Of a DNA stretch of 64,000 nucleotides, positions 26,985-38,883 are shown one piece after another (within the stretch, counting starts at the first letter, position 1; every line of letters begins with the position of its first letter). The DNA is from Camillea tinctor (taxonomy: Eukaryota > Ascomycota > Sordariomycetes > Xylariales > Xylariaceae): positions 124,001 through 188,000 of the forward strand of contig MU394077.1 in the NCBI GenBank assembly GCA_022578605.1. Direction: 5' to 3'. The notes under the pieces are model-generated. The model saw nothing but the letters and a program-made list of their open reading frames with translations. It did not search any database and was not told where the DNA came from. The position numbers and the translations under genes were made by a program.

Positions 26985-28831
26985 GGCTGTAGGTTAAACG
27001 ACTGAATTGGTACTACCTAGGATGAGAGAAAGACGAGCAAAGGAGGATGTGAGAAGGATAGTTAACCAGAGAAGTCCTGAGTCTGAACTTCTGGGTCAAG
27101 GCGGAAGCAAAGATACTATTCTTCACAAGCTACGAAGCACAACATATATACGCACAACTTATCGAGAATGTGGGTTGGAAACATATCTTGGTGTTGTCTT
27201 GGCTTCTGGGCAATACCCATCCGTATACCCTTCTTGGCAGGTACCAAGAACTATAGCGACGAGCTAAGTAATCACTCCGTTTTTTTCGCTGCTATAGTCG
27301 CCCGTTTCTATTACATATATCATCAAGGCATTATAAAGCGCTGGGCTCAATATATTGCGGAGATGAGAACAGAGATAAGCTAAGTAGGGCATGTAGAAAC
27401 ATGATCTAGAATCCGGTCATTGAAGCATCAATACAACAACAAGTAGCAGTTCTCTCCCCTACAGATGCCACACAGCAGATTCAGGGTCGCCCAGAGAATG
27501 TAGATCGATACGCCTAGACCAGAATGCAGAAAAATGGACTACATAAACTGAGCGGTTCGGTGAGTGAAGTACCATGCAGAACGAGGTCGGGAGGCCGGAG
27601 TGACTTGCCATTAACTGGTATATGCGTATGCGTAGTGCTTTGGCCCCTGCAGCACCTCATCGCGGCCTAAATCGCCAAGCTTCAGTCAAGCCATTCGTGC
27701 GGGGCGAAATTCCGAAAAGAAGAGAAAATGCTACACTACACTAGATACGCAAAGACAATGGTTCGCGTCGACCCCATCTGATGTTGGGTTGGAAATACAC
27801 CCCACGAAGAAGACTTGCGGGTTGGAGTGTGTCTACTTCTTTCCATATTTCAGAGTCGTAGCTTCGGCCCCTGAATATAACCTAATTTTTCTTTGTTCTA
27901 TTTTGGATAAAATACTGGTAGCTGAAGTATACGATTTTGTGAAATACTCATCCTTTAAAACCCTGTATTGAAATGGGACATAAAGTCTTAAAAGACTGAT
28001 AAATATGCTTTACGCGAGTCTCCTATAATCTATCGCAGAGCTCTCAAAGGGGACCTATCTCGCGGTGCTCGGCATCGCAATATGATCTCTGTTTAGGTCT
28101 AGTAGGATCTAAAGCTCAAATTTCTTTTGTCACGATACATCGAGAGCTATAAACATAAGTAGCTACTTAAATAAATCGAGATTCCTCCTATGACTGGACG
28201 CAGACGAATTCAAATATGGATATCGGATAGCGCCACCTATAACACCCTTCAATAACCGATACCTTTCATCCTTTGGTGCTTATGTCTTCATGCAGTTGAA
28301 GCTATGGTCCTAGATGAATAATGTTTTACTAGGAGCTGGTCAGACCAAAAGTACGGATTGGTTTCTGTTTGCCAACATAGACGGATTTCATGGCTATTGA
28401 AACTCGACTCACTCTAACGTTGACATTTGAAGGGTTTGGCTGGTTAACTAATATTCCCATGGAATTGAAAGAACCGAATTTATAGAAATGAGATTTTTAT
28501 GAAACCAAATAGCCACTGTATATCTTCTACTCATGTCCTCTTATTCATTCTCCTATTTAAGATATCTACCGACGCATCCCTTGGATGCCCGCTAGTGTAG
28601 ATGTGTAGTCTACGAGGTTTCTTTTGATATTCTTCTGTGCTTACCTATCTATACTTGAGTTAATCCAGTTCCAGTTGATTTACCTGGCAAAAGAGCTCCC
28701 TTGTTTCTCTATCTTAAACACTGCCTTAATAATTGCTTACACGACTCTTCTGTCAGCTTTCTTATAATCGAAATAAAGGGGCACATTAGAGTAATATAAA
28801 CTTGGATTCGTTATATTTAGGGTCTCTATAA
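26985..28831. other. intergenic, lap2 promoter then AT-rich, no gene seen
   Basis: 27000-27400 holds the promoter and leader of lap2 on the minus strand. 27800-28830 is AT-rich with no open frame above 60 codons. I see nothing else. Confidence 0.5.
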
Positions 28832-30256
28832 TTATTCGGACCTTTCTACAGCGACGAATTGATCTAAATCCGGGTTGACCGATCCATAGGGTACAGTCTT
28901 GACTGACTGGATCAAGACGTGACCATAAACATCTCTTTTTTTTCTATTCTTAAGCCCTGCTACCCACGCAGCACAGTCCTTGAGAAAGCCGTCGAATGCC
29001 TCTTGATCTGATGGATCGATGGGCTCGCGGTCCAGACTTATTAGTCTCATCTGCCCAGCTGACAGTATCGCTCTTGTACCAAGGTTCTCGCTTTCACCAC
29101 AACATAAGGGCTTGATACACGCCTTGGCGCCGCCGAAAAAGACGTCCCGAGGAAATCTCGGTTCCGTCGCGCTCCCCCTCGCGAGCCCGACTCCGTCGAG
29201 TCCGCTTCGCTGCACTACATCTACCATCGCGCCGACCGTCTGCAACCCACCCGTGATAAAGCACCTCGTCTTCTGCACGTGCGGCGCTATGAGCTCCGCG
29301 AACTCGAGGAAGAATGCCTCGCGGCGACGCGTGCTCTCCTTTCGATGATGCCACGCGGGCACCTCATATGTACCACCGCTGAGCTCGACGAGATCGAAAC
29401 CGTGCTGCTCAAGTAATTCCACGAGGCGGGCCGCGTCGGCGGGGCTGAACGCCCCCTCGGTCTCGAACTCGACGCTGTTGATTTTGATGCCGAGCACGAA
29501 GCCAGGTCCCGTGGCTGCCTGGATCGCGTCTGCGATCTCCGTCGCGAAGCGGGCGCGGTTTTCCAGCGAGGCGCCGCCGTACTCGTCGGTGCGACGGTTT
29601 GTGGAAAGGGACAGGAACTGCGCGATTAAGTACCCGTGCGCTCCGTGTAAGTGCACCCCGTCGAAGCCCGCGCGCTCGAGATACGCAGCTGCGTGGGCGA
29701 AGGCGGCGACGAGGGCATGGATCTCGTCTTTGGAAGCAGCATGCGGCTTTGCGAATGTCATACCAACGTAATCTTTGGTGAGCTGTACGTCTGATGCCGA
29801 GATAGGGTCTGACTGGAGCTCGGCAGGAACTTGGCGGCCCGGGTGGTTGAGTTGCCCAAGAAAGAGCGGGCCATTTTCAGTGCCCTCGATTCTAGCCTTC
29901 GCTAACGTTGCGAGTTGTTGATAGGCTTCAAAGCGTGGGCCTGAAAATGGAGATTCTGATGTGATGATCATATTTCCTGGCACCTCGATGTGAGCTGCGT
30001 CAATGAGAATGTTCCCTGTGACCACAATGCCCCAACCGCCTTGACACCAATGTCGGTACAGCGTCATGAGCTCTTGAGTCGGAAGACCGCTCCTTGACGC
30101 ATCATCCTTATCCCATGTGGCTAGGCGCTCACTCATAGCCGCTTTCATGAAGCGATTTGGAGCTATTCGCTTTGAGAAGGGAAGGGGCAGTGGCTCGCTC
30201 AAGGGGGCAGGATCAACATCGCGAGCCTCGAATCGAGCTGGCGACATTTTGACCAT
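28832..30256 (-). CDS. NADH:flavin oxidoreductase, Old Yellow Enzyme family
   Basis: FMN-dependent ene-reductase-type protein, single exon, 474 residues. It starts at the first ATG (MVKMSPARFE). The TIM-barrel features of the family are present: APNRFMKAAMSE for strand 1, GGWGIVVTGNILID, LFLGQLNHPGRQV with the conserved HPGRQ, and GFDGVHLHGAHGYLIAQFLSLSTNRRTDEYGG with the substrate-binding HGAH. The FMN phosphate region lies around TRCFITGGLQTVG and VGLARG. A C-terminal extension of about 80 residues after the barrel carries a Cys pair (KPLCCGES). There is no targeting signal, so it is probably cytosolic. Fungal members act in detoxification of enals and in secondary metabolism; the P450 and aminotransferase nearby make the second possible but not shown. 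Confidence 0.9.
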   Translation of the reverse strand: MVKMSPARFEARDVDPAPLSEPLPLPFSKRIAPNRFMKAAMSERLATWDKDDASRSGLPTQELMTLYRHWCQGGWGIVVTGNILIDAAHIEVPGNMIITSESPFSGPRFEAYQQLATLAKARIEGTENGPLFLGQLNHPGRQVPAELQSDPISASDVQLTKDYVGMTFAKPHAASKDEIHALVAAFAHAAAYLERAGFDGVHLHGAHGYLIAQFLSLSTNRRTDEYGGASLENRARFATEIADAIQAATGPGFVLGIKINSVEFETEGAFSPADAARLVELLEQHGFDLVELSGGTYEVPAWHHRKESTRRREAFFLEFAELIAPHVQKTRCFITGGLQTVGAMVDVVQRSGLDGVGLARGSATEPRFPRDVFFGGAKACIKPLCCGESENLGTRAILSAGQMRLISLDREPIDPSDQEAFDGFLKDCAAWVAGLKNRKKRDVYGHVLIQSVKTVPYGSVNPDLDQFVAVERSE

Positions 30257-31976
30257 GTACTCTTATAAATTTATGGTACTCTATGTCTATTAGATGCAGT
30301 GTTCTTAGTATCGTCACCGCTAGATAGTCATCGCTTCTCAGGGGATGTGACTTCTTAAGGGTACATAAGTCCTTCACTATCACCAAGTTCACATACCCCC
30401 CCCTTTAGAAAGCATATCTTTTGGAATCAGATTAATTACACCTAGAGTGGAGTATCGAGAGCGATATTCGTGGCGGTAGATGAATTGCCTGAATACAATG
30501 TCTAAGAATTTCCCCTTATCCGGCTATTTGAGCCTCTGCAGGGATATTCTTCGGACCTATCAACATATTTATAATTTCTTGATGAATGAAAACCTGATAA
30601 TGTATAATGAACGAATAATAAATCTTCTATCTTCTAAAAAAACGATAAAAAATATTAATAATTACCTAGGTACCTAGGCAGTTAAATCTAACAGCTGAAC
30701 CATTGAACTGGAGATAGGGAGGACCCCCTACCAACAGCTGTATGAGGCTGTGAGGGACTAAGGGTAGCAGTCCTTAGCCTACAGCACCTAACCTTCATAC
30801 TATTTGTTTATAATAGGAAGTTAAGAGAGAGAGATATAAGGGAGATGTGTTGACCTATGCTGTAGACTAACGCCGACATGCCATAAGGTAAGAAAAAAAC
30901 TATCGCAACCTTGTAATGCAACGCAATCTATATATACAGAAATGCGGTCCCTAGTTCCCCTAGTCCCCACAACACCATATAAGATACCTATATTTCTAAA
31001 CTGTAGCTAACTTTCGTTGTTTACATAACATTAAAGGACCATCCCATCCTCCATTTGTTGAATACGAAAGAAATATCCAATCGTTTCTTAGAGGAGGAAA
31101 TCTACAAGTGGTATTGCTCGCTTGTAGGCTGTCTATGGAGATGGTTTATTACTAGGATGACAGTATGGTTGCGAATACTATCAATAATGGAGTCAAAATG
31201 GCTGGAAACGAAATGTTGCAATGGATGATTGTATATACAATAATATACACCGAAACATATACTATCTATTTCATTCAGCCAATAATTCATTCACTGGAGG
31301 TCGCATCACGCTCTTAAGGGAATACTAGTTGAAATTTGATTTCTTGTATTATTGAAAATAAGATGTTCCAATTTTTCACTCATTCAATTGTAATTACACT
31401 AAATTTATCATTTACTACTAAAATACCGCTATGCGAACTATGTAGCTTGTGAGAAGAATGAACGGTGGTTAACTAAACTGAGTCTTTTAGCCAGATAAGT
31501 TAGGGTTATTATATCAAGCCTGATCTGCCTAGGCTGTGAGAGTAGTAGGTACCATAAGTGTTGAATACATCGAATGTCATGAAGTCTATTTAAATATTTA
31601 TGTTATGAGGGTATCGTAATTTTAAAACTGGTAACTTAAAAAGGACTTAGAGACATCACGACCCTAAAATATAAACTAAGACAAAATTTGACGGAACAAG
31701 ACACAGAAACATTTTTACAATTCTATTCATGGATGGTCTCACTTGAGTCCCCGAGAAAGTGCTTTGTCTCAAGTGCTGGAGATCCGTTTCCGTCTTTACG
31801 GCGCCGAGCTAAACCAAAGGAATTTTTACATAGCCGGTCTTTGTGTAAAGAGGATCGTAATAAATCTACTCGAATAGGAGGGCGAGGAGGCGCCCTTCTC
31901 CGCGTAGAAGGGGTCATTGTTATTTATTGCATATTATCTTCTGTACCATCCCTTCTCTCACCACGCCGCCGTAACG
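30257..31976. other. intergenic, AT-rich, no gene seen
   Basis: Upstream region of both flanking genes (minus OYE gene, plus kinase gene). It is very AT-rich at 30580-30670 and 31300-31480. ACCTAGGT lies at 30664-30671, directly followed by ACCTAGGC. There are no supported open frames. Confidence 0.5.
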
Positions 31977-33365
31977 ATGAGCAAGGACAGCAAAGAACGA
32001 GAACAGCTAACGCACGCCACGGCGGAGCTGCGTAAATACTTCAAGCAAAACCCTAACTTCTATGTGGTAGGGGGAGTTGCGGCCAGAAGTGGTGGGATGG
32101 TCATCGTTGAGGTTCAGCAGGCACTTCCTAGTGGCGGATTCCGCGAGCTCATGATAAAACGAGTGATGAAAGACAAAAGCAAAAGCCTCACGGAAGAGAG
32201 AACTAGGTCTCTGGAAAGGGAAATACAGATCTTGACGGTATGTGCTATTTATTGGGAAGCCCTAGTGCCGTATGATACTAATAATATCGCGAAATAGGCG
32301 CTCCAAGGCGCGGGCCATATTGTTCAGAGAGTGGTTCTGGATCCTGACCCTCTCCAGGTTCCTCTACCCGGCGAGCAGACCGGAATTTCCGGTCCGTATC
32401 TAGTGATGGAAAAGATGAGGCTAGGAACACTGGATGCTTTCATCAAGAAATGCACAGAGGCACCGTACCCAATACCCAATCGCGTTCTATGGGGGATTTT
32501 CGTTAGCTGTAAGTACTATAAATTCTCGGTAATTTATTTCATACTAGAAAATACAGGAAAGCTCACCTGTCATAGTAATACAGGCCTGTGTCGCCATGGC
32601 ATGGCCACCCAAACGACCGAATAACTCACCCACAACGGACGAAACTCCCGGGGCGGGTCCACCGGGAAACCTGATACATCTCGATATCAATACTAACAAT
32701 GGTATGCCCGAAGTCATTTCACTATAATAGCTCATCCGAGCGTTGCTAATAGGGGAAAAAATAGTTCTGTGCGACTTCCCGGCTTCAGCATTGGACATAA
32801 TCCCTCGAGTGAAACTCGCCGACTTTGGCCGCTGTAGAATAAACGGCGGCAAGGATGTGGTCTTGTATGTATCCATGAGCGAGATAAGGAACTCACGGGG
32901 ATCAAAGGGCTAACCAACGGTCATTGTAGTCAAGAAGATATTGGATACCATGAGAACGTGTACGCAATAGGCAAGGTCATGCTCGCTCTCATCTTCCGCA
33001 ATCCGCGAATCCAGATCGTTCAGACCACCACGTTGGAGTTCCCTCGTGCCGACGGAACCGCGGTGCAGATCCCCGTGGACTGGGGGCGGTCGGGTCACCC
33101 ACTCGGACCCATCCCGGGGCTGGACCGGGACTTGCAACAGATGGTAGCGCTGTGCCTGGCGCAGCGGCCGTCACATCGGCCAGCGTTACCGGCGCTGCTA
33201 ACGCAGGCGCAGCAGGGCGCGGCGCGCACGCGCGACTACTACGCCCAGATACACAGCCCATACTACGAGCTCGAGAACACCGAGCTCATCACCGCCGTCA
33301 TGAACTACATTTTCCTGAATGGGAAGCCACCTGTCACTGATCTAGAAGCGGCTATTGATTGGTAA
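31977..33365 (+). CDS. divergent protein kinase-like protein
   Basis: Five exons, 31977-32237, 32298-32508, 32576-32701, 32753-32864 and 32930-33365, give 381 residues with matching phases. Kinase landmarks are recognisable but altered. A Gly-containing strand (VVGGVAARSGGMVIV) is followed by the likely ATP-binding Lys K61 (LMIKRV) and a helix-C Glu in LEREIQIL. The hinge is YLVMEKMRLGTLDAFI. The catalytic loop reads IHLDINTNN, with D194 in the HRD position and Asn kept four and five residues on. LADFGRC holds the metal-binding D223. There is no clear APE. The usual HRD Arg is replaced by Leu, so activation-loop control would differ. The 3' part, GKVMLALIFRNP and LAQRPSHRPALPAL, fits helices of the C-lobe. 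Substrate and role are unknown. The second intron is the least certain; I chose the GTAAGT donor. Confidence 0.75.
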
Positions 33366-35199
33366 GGCGGGTTTGGGAACGGGAGGTTTAGAGTTGGATA
33401 GGGGGGAAGGGGGGAAGCGGGGCACGAAGAATCAAGGAGAAAGGGACACATTTGTAAGTGCTTAATGACGATGGATAGGGCAAGTACAGTTTAGACCTTT
33501 GTCCTTAGTAATTAATGTACTTGAAGGAGAGAATCATGGGAAGACAACGAGGCTCTGTCTAACCCTCAATAAAGGGGGCGCCTATTAGTAGCTGTAGATA
33601 GGTAGACATATAGGGGCTCAAAGTTTAGCGATTGTGAGTAGGACTCAAGTCACAGACCAAGATTTTACAAAAGCAAAGCCTTTACCTTTCATCGCGGTAA
33701 AAACAACATAGTGTTGTAGAGCTTATTGACGAGGGGAAATTTCTCAAAGCAGATAGATGTAGCGAAGTGGGTGTCTAGCTGATCAGAGTGGTCGGGCATG
33801 TTTATTTAACAGGGTATCCGATCAACATTGAAGGAGAATTGAGCAAGATATATTATGAAATCTTACAATTTTCAACCCAGCACATTCTCTTTTGCGTTTT
33901 TGCAAGTTTTTTTCCCGCTTATCTATGTGGTTTACGACGGTTATAACCGCCCGGTTTTAAGGTCCTGTAGCTTCCCCTGAGCATGATTTGTAATTTTATA
34001 TTGAATATTATAATATGGAACAGTAACTTCTAGACGTTAACATATGTTGGATAGATGTATCCCCTCCATTTGTCCATCTAGTTTAAGATTAAAGATTAAA
34101 CTCCGCTAATCTTATGTAGAGTATGGTACATGAGATATTTTATAATTACCTACTGGTAGGATGTTCAAGAGATCATTGCCCATTTTCCCAACACTTCAAG
34201 CCGTGTCACGGACTGGCCTGGAGACAACTATTTGAGTCATATAGCTAAAGCTTCCTCATATCCGACTGATCATTATTTTCAAATTATGTATCATATGTGT
34301 TATTCCCTCTCCCTCCCCTCTCTCGGATGTAACAGATAGAATTTCAGTCATCAGCATGACGTCCCGGGAGTATATAAGAACTCTGTACTCGGGGCTGAAT
34401 TTCGGAACCGAAACGACTCGAGTGATTTATGCGGATTGATAGTGATGTTAGCTATTCGTCCCCTAAAGTAAAATGCGTGCACTGTAGAGATCCTGCTTGG
34501 TAAGCGGTCATTGATAATTACGGGAGTAGAAACAATATGACATGTCCTACTGGATTTAGAGATATTACCCTCTTCTCTTATGTACCGAGATCGATCCCGG
34601 TTCTCCGGGATAGGCCGTCTTCCTTCGGAGTTGGTGTGATGTAGCGTGGCCAATGACATGCGATGTGACGAAAAAGAATCTCACGTACTATCTAGCATAT
34701 CATGACGACGGCCTTGTCGCACTACATGCTACGGGGTTCTCAAATGTACACGCAAGGACTCTAAGGAGAAGCTCCATTTCTCCATAGAGCATCCTTATCT
34801 GGTAATCGCGCTTCTTGTACATAACACCATGCTGTAGCGCTGACAGCTTTCATATGCGGGGAACGTATAATGACAAGTAGGGTGACAGTAAAGAAGGGAG
34901 CCAATAGACGTGCCTAGACCCTAACGTATTATCAATGGGAGAGAAAACTCAGAATAGGCTAGTTCTGACCAGTGACAAGAATTATGTTCTCTTTATTATT
35001 ATTATTATTTGATCGAATATACGTAGGTTCCAATGGGGCACCCCGCCCGTGAGCTTGAGGTTACATCAAGAATCTCATCGATGATTTACGTAGGGAGAAA
35101 GTTCCTTGCCACGGGCTTTAAATTCAGTGCCAGTTTCCACGATGGACAGGTCCCTAGTTTTCCAAACAACTTCTTGATAATACATAGACACATGCTAAA
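33366..35199. other. intergenic, no gene seen
   Basis: AT-rich spacer between the kinase and P450 genes. A minus-strand frame at 34351-34659 (102 codons) has no ATG start and no recognisable domain. An ATT microsatellite (ATT x 5) lies near 34995-35010. The last 150 bases would be the P450 promoter and leader. Confidence 0.5.
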
Positions 35200-37304
35200 A
35201 TGCCTTCTCCCTCACTAATACTAGCTGCTGCTATAGTAGCCTTCGCTGTCGTCTGCTATAAACTTAGTGGTGTCGGCCGAAGGCCCAAGGGATATCCCCC
35301 AGGCCCCCCTACGCTTCCCTTGATAGGAAATCTACATTTGATGCCAAAGAAGAATACTCACCTTCAGCTTCAGAAGTGGGCAGAAGAATATGGTCCTATG
35401 TATTCACTCATCCTAGGTACGAAGGTCATGATCGTCTTATCTTCCGACAAGGCGATCAGCGACCTCCTTGATAAGCGGAGCAACATATACTCATCGCGAC
35501 CGGATATGTACCTAAGCTCGATGGTTGGTGCCGGCTCTCGGATGTTACTGATGGTAAGCTATGGTGGACACCCTCACATTTCCCAATGCTTTGCATAAGC
35601 AGGGAAATATGCAAATACTTAATAATTTATCGACAGGAATACGGTGATACATGGAGAAAAGTTCGGGGCCTAGTGCACAACAGTCTTAATGTCAAAGCGG
35701 CTCGAGCATATGTCCCTTATCAAGATTTGGAAAATAAGGCCATGCTTCTGGGATTCCTTGAGACACCATCCCTATTTGTAGATCATATCCGACGATATAC
35801 CAACTCTTTGACGACGCAGATGGTGTTTGGCTTCCGAACCACAGATATCAACGACCCAAAGTTGAAGCAGCTATACCATGTAAGTTGGGTCGGACAAACG
35901 AATTGTGCTTTGTATCGAAAACTAAACATGACTTCACCTAGGGGTTTGAGAAATTTAGCGAGGTTTGTGGTTCGGCAACAGCGTCCCTGCTTGATCTTTA
36001 CCCTATACTTCGACAGCTCCCAGACGCCCTTTTACCCTTAAGGAGATATGTTAAAGAACTCCACCGGAAAGAATCTAAACTATATGTTGGACATTACCTC
36101 GACACCAAGAAGAGACTGCATGAAGGTACAGCAAAGGTCAGTGCCAAATCAACAGCCACTACTTTGTCTTTTTGAAGATACGCCGCTGACATGGAAGCAA
36201 CTCAAGCCTTGCTTTTGTGTCGATATCGTCCGTGCTCAAGAAAAAGATGGCCTGTCCGACCTGCTTTGCGGCTATACCAGCGGTTCAATGCTTGAGGCAG
36301 GGTCGGATACCACGGCTTCGACCCTCATTGGCTTCGTGCAAGCGATTACTATCTTCCCTGAAGTTGTCAAAGCAGCACAGGAAGAGCTTGACCGCGTTTG
36401 CGGGAACCGCATGCCTGATCTTAACGACCTTCCCGACCTCCCATACATACGTGGATGTATGAAGGAGAGTATGCGTTGGAGTGAGTAATCTTTTTGGAAG
36501 TCATCTCCTCCCCCCCCCCTTTGGCCTATCTTGGGAATCAGAGATATCTATAGCAGGAGCAAAAAGGTTATTCAATATAATAATTGCTGACTTTCAGTTT
36601 TACAGTGCCCACCGATATTATCGGTGTCCCGCATGCCGTGATTCGGGATGATGAATACATGGGATATACTATTCCCAAGGGAGCTTCAGTTATGTGGAAT
36701 GTCTGGTGAGTACTATACGCATATGATCAATGGTAGTAGAGAATGCTAAGCATTCACGGTCATAGGGCGGTTCAGAACGACCCCAAACGACACCCAAATC
36801 CGAGGCGGTTTGATCCAACCCGGTGGGCGCATGATAGCCAGACTTCGGTAGAAGCAGCGACCAATCGAGATGCTACCAAACGCGATCGTATGTTGTCTCT
36901 GACCTACCTGGATATTTCATTGAATATATGTTGACGAATCACTTATCACAGATTTCGTATTCGGAGCGGGACGGAGGCTCTGTCAGGGCATGCACATAGC
37001 AGATCGGTCTATGTTCCTCGGCATATCTCGTCTGCTCTGGGCGTTTGACTTCAAACAGCCAATCGATCCAAGCACCGGCCAGGAGATTATACCTGACATG
37101 AATGATTTATCCGAGGGACTTTTCGTGCAGCCGAACCCATTCGAAGTCGTCATCACGCCAAGGAGCGAGCACAAAGCAGAGTGTGTTCGAAACGAGTGGA
37201 AGAACATGACGGAGTTGCTAGACGATGAGATGCAGTGGAAGACAGTCCCGGAGGGTCTCATCTGGAGGGATTATGAGCCTCTCGAGGCTCGAGAGAAGTC
37301 TTGA
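35200..37304 (+). CDS. cytochrome P450 monooxygenase
   Basis: Haem-thiolate monooxygenase anchored in the endoplasmic reticulum. Seven exons, 35200-35553, 35637-35879, 35942-36136, 36207-36480, 36606-36705, 36766-36887 and 36952-37304, give 546 residues. The N-terminal anchor SLILAAAIVAFAVVCYKLSG is followed by the Pro hinge YPPGPPTLPLIGN. The I-helix has AGSDTT (about 295-300). The K-helix ExxR is E351-R354 (KESMRW), and the haem-binding loop FGAGRRLCQG puts the ligand at Cys440. Fungal-type P450 phrases such as TAKPCFCVDIVRAQ and GVPHAVIRDDEYMGYTIPKG fit the group often annotated as O-methylsterigmatocystin oxidoreductase-like, but the substrate cannot be inferred. Junctions 3/4 and 4/5 each have an alternative acceptor a few bases away. 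No stop or frameshift is needed, so the gene looks intact. Confidence 0.9.
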
Positions 37305-38001
37305 GCGAACATGATCAGCTCGGTACCGAACAGGTCGAGAGCCTACAAACACAACGATGGTTTCGAACCCTAAGTATTGTTGAGTATCGAATATTTAAGG
37401 GGGATTCTAGATTGCTAAGTAGGGAGGTATTTACTTATATACGGGTTTAGGTGTAGTGGCTTGCGTATGTAGAATAAAACCTCGAATGAACGAATAAATG
37501 TCTCGTGTCTTAATCACCGCCAAGGACCAAATAACCAAAAGACAAAAAAGGTTGAAAAGAGAATCATTTTCCTTGGCAGTCAGCAAATGAAGTCCTGTCT
37601 TACTGGTGTTGATATGGAATAATGTGGATATGGTATATTGGTTGTTGTTGGAGAGATGGTGAAAGCTAGGTTACTGGTACTGTATCGCTAACATTTATAG
37701 CGCACCCCACCAGTGTCCTTACTAAACTCAACCACATACGTGCATGTATGTACTTCGTACATAGACACGATAGCCGCTTAATAAAGTACCTAACCTAGGT
37801 AGTATTGAAGTAGGTACTGAGTGAGATGGAGGATGGTTGGATACGGTTATTTGGGGCAATGTACGGTAATTGACGGCACAATAGACGGCACAATAGGACA
37901 ATTAGAGTTTTGTTTTTTCCCTAAGACTTTTCAGTTTTGTACATCTCACCCAAACTCAAAAAGAAGAGATATACCTAACCTACTATGTAGGTAGTTACCC
38001 A

Positions 38002-38055
38002 GATCGATTTTACGTAGTACATATCTAAGTGCTACGTGCCTACTACTAATAGGTG
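38002..38055 (+). repeat. direct repeat copy 1, left of gap
   Basis: About 54 bases that recur 200 bases downstream with roughly five mismatches; both copies contain AAGTGCTACGTGCCTACTAC. Copy 1 runs into the G homopolymer tract. Probably an unresolved overlap of contig ends rather than a biological duplication. Confidence 0.8.
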
Positions 38056-38164
38056 GGGGGGGGGGGGGGGGGGCCGGCGCGGGGGGGGGGGGGCGGGGGG
38101 CCGGGGCGGGGGGGGGGGGAGCGGGGGGGCGGGGGGGGGGAGGTGAATGGGAGANNNNNNNNNN
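38053..38164. other. G-homopolymer tract ending in a 10-N assembly gap
   Basis: 38054-38142 is almost pure G with scattered C and A, followed by a few mixed bases and ten Ns (38155-38164). This pattern matches two-colour Illumina no-signal G calls or a failed homopolymer assembly. The base calls here should not be trusted. Confidence 0.85.
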
Positions 38165-38202
38165 TGACAAAAACCTAACCTAATTTTTTGGTCGTTCCCC
38201 CT

Positions 38203-38255
38203 ATCGATTTTACTTTGTACATATATAAGTGCTACGTGCCTACTACTAATCGGTG
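38203..38255 (+). repeat. direct repeat copy 2, right of gap
   Basis: Second copy of the sequence at 38002-38055, offset by exactly 200 bases. It ends in a run of about 19 C (38256-38274), where copy 1 ends in G. Confidence 0.8.
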
Positions 38256-38883
38256 CCCCCCCCCCCCCCCCCCCTAATAGGTACTCAACCTAGTCATTTA
38301 CATATTTTTCTTTTCCTCCCTTTCATTCATCCCTCCCTTTCATGTCCCCTATTGGCCCCCAGCTTGCAGGAACCTACATCTTCTCGACTGCAGAGCAACG
38401 CAATAAAAACAACTTTCGGGTGCACAACAACGGTTTCGTGCATGATGAGAGACTCATCGTGATTTTTGTAGCGACTTCGGAAGGCGTATATTGCTTCATT
38501 TTGCCCATTCGTATAGGCAAAGACGATATACCAATGCTTAGACTCTCCCTTGTTACCCCCACAGCTCAAGCGCCCGCATGACTTGAGCCTCCCGTGTACA
38601 ACCGAAGCTCTTGGATTGCTGATGCTCCCCTGCCCGGTCCAAAGCGTGGATCGGGTACGACATCCCTTTACCATGTCGTCAAGTATATATATTGTTGAGT
38701 CACCGACATCGGTTGGGGTTTCCTTCTGTTACTCATCGTAGTGGTTTAAATTTAACCCCTTGCCCCTTTGATCTTAAATACTAACCAAACCCTTTCGTCC
38801 TTTGTTCTTCACCCAAGTTCCTCTGTTAGCCATACCACCTTGATTCTTCAAACCTATCTATAAGGCCGTGACCATCACTCCCA

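Larger units (their letters stand above)
37305..38883. other. intergenic with scaffold gap, no gene seen
   Basis: Holds the P450 3' region, ACCTAGGT at 37793-37800, then the gap and its homopolymer flanks (listed separately). From about 38700 it holds the promoter and leader of the aminotransferase gene. Open frames around the gap are products of the homopolymer tract. Confidence 0.6.

Noticed and set aside
34351..34659. 102-codon minus-strand frame upstream of the P450
   Set aside because: No ATG start, no domain and AT-rich composition like the surrounding spacer.
37946..38170. Pro-rich frame across the gap
   Set aside because: Product of the G/C homopolymer tract and undefined bases.
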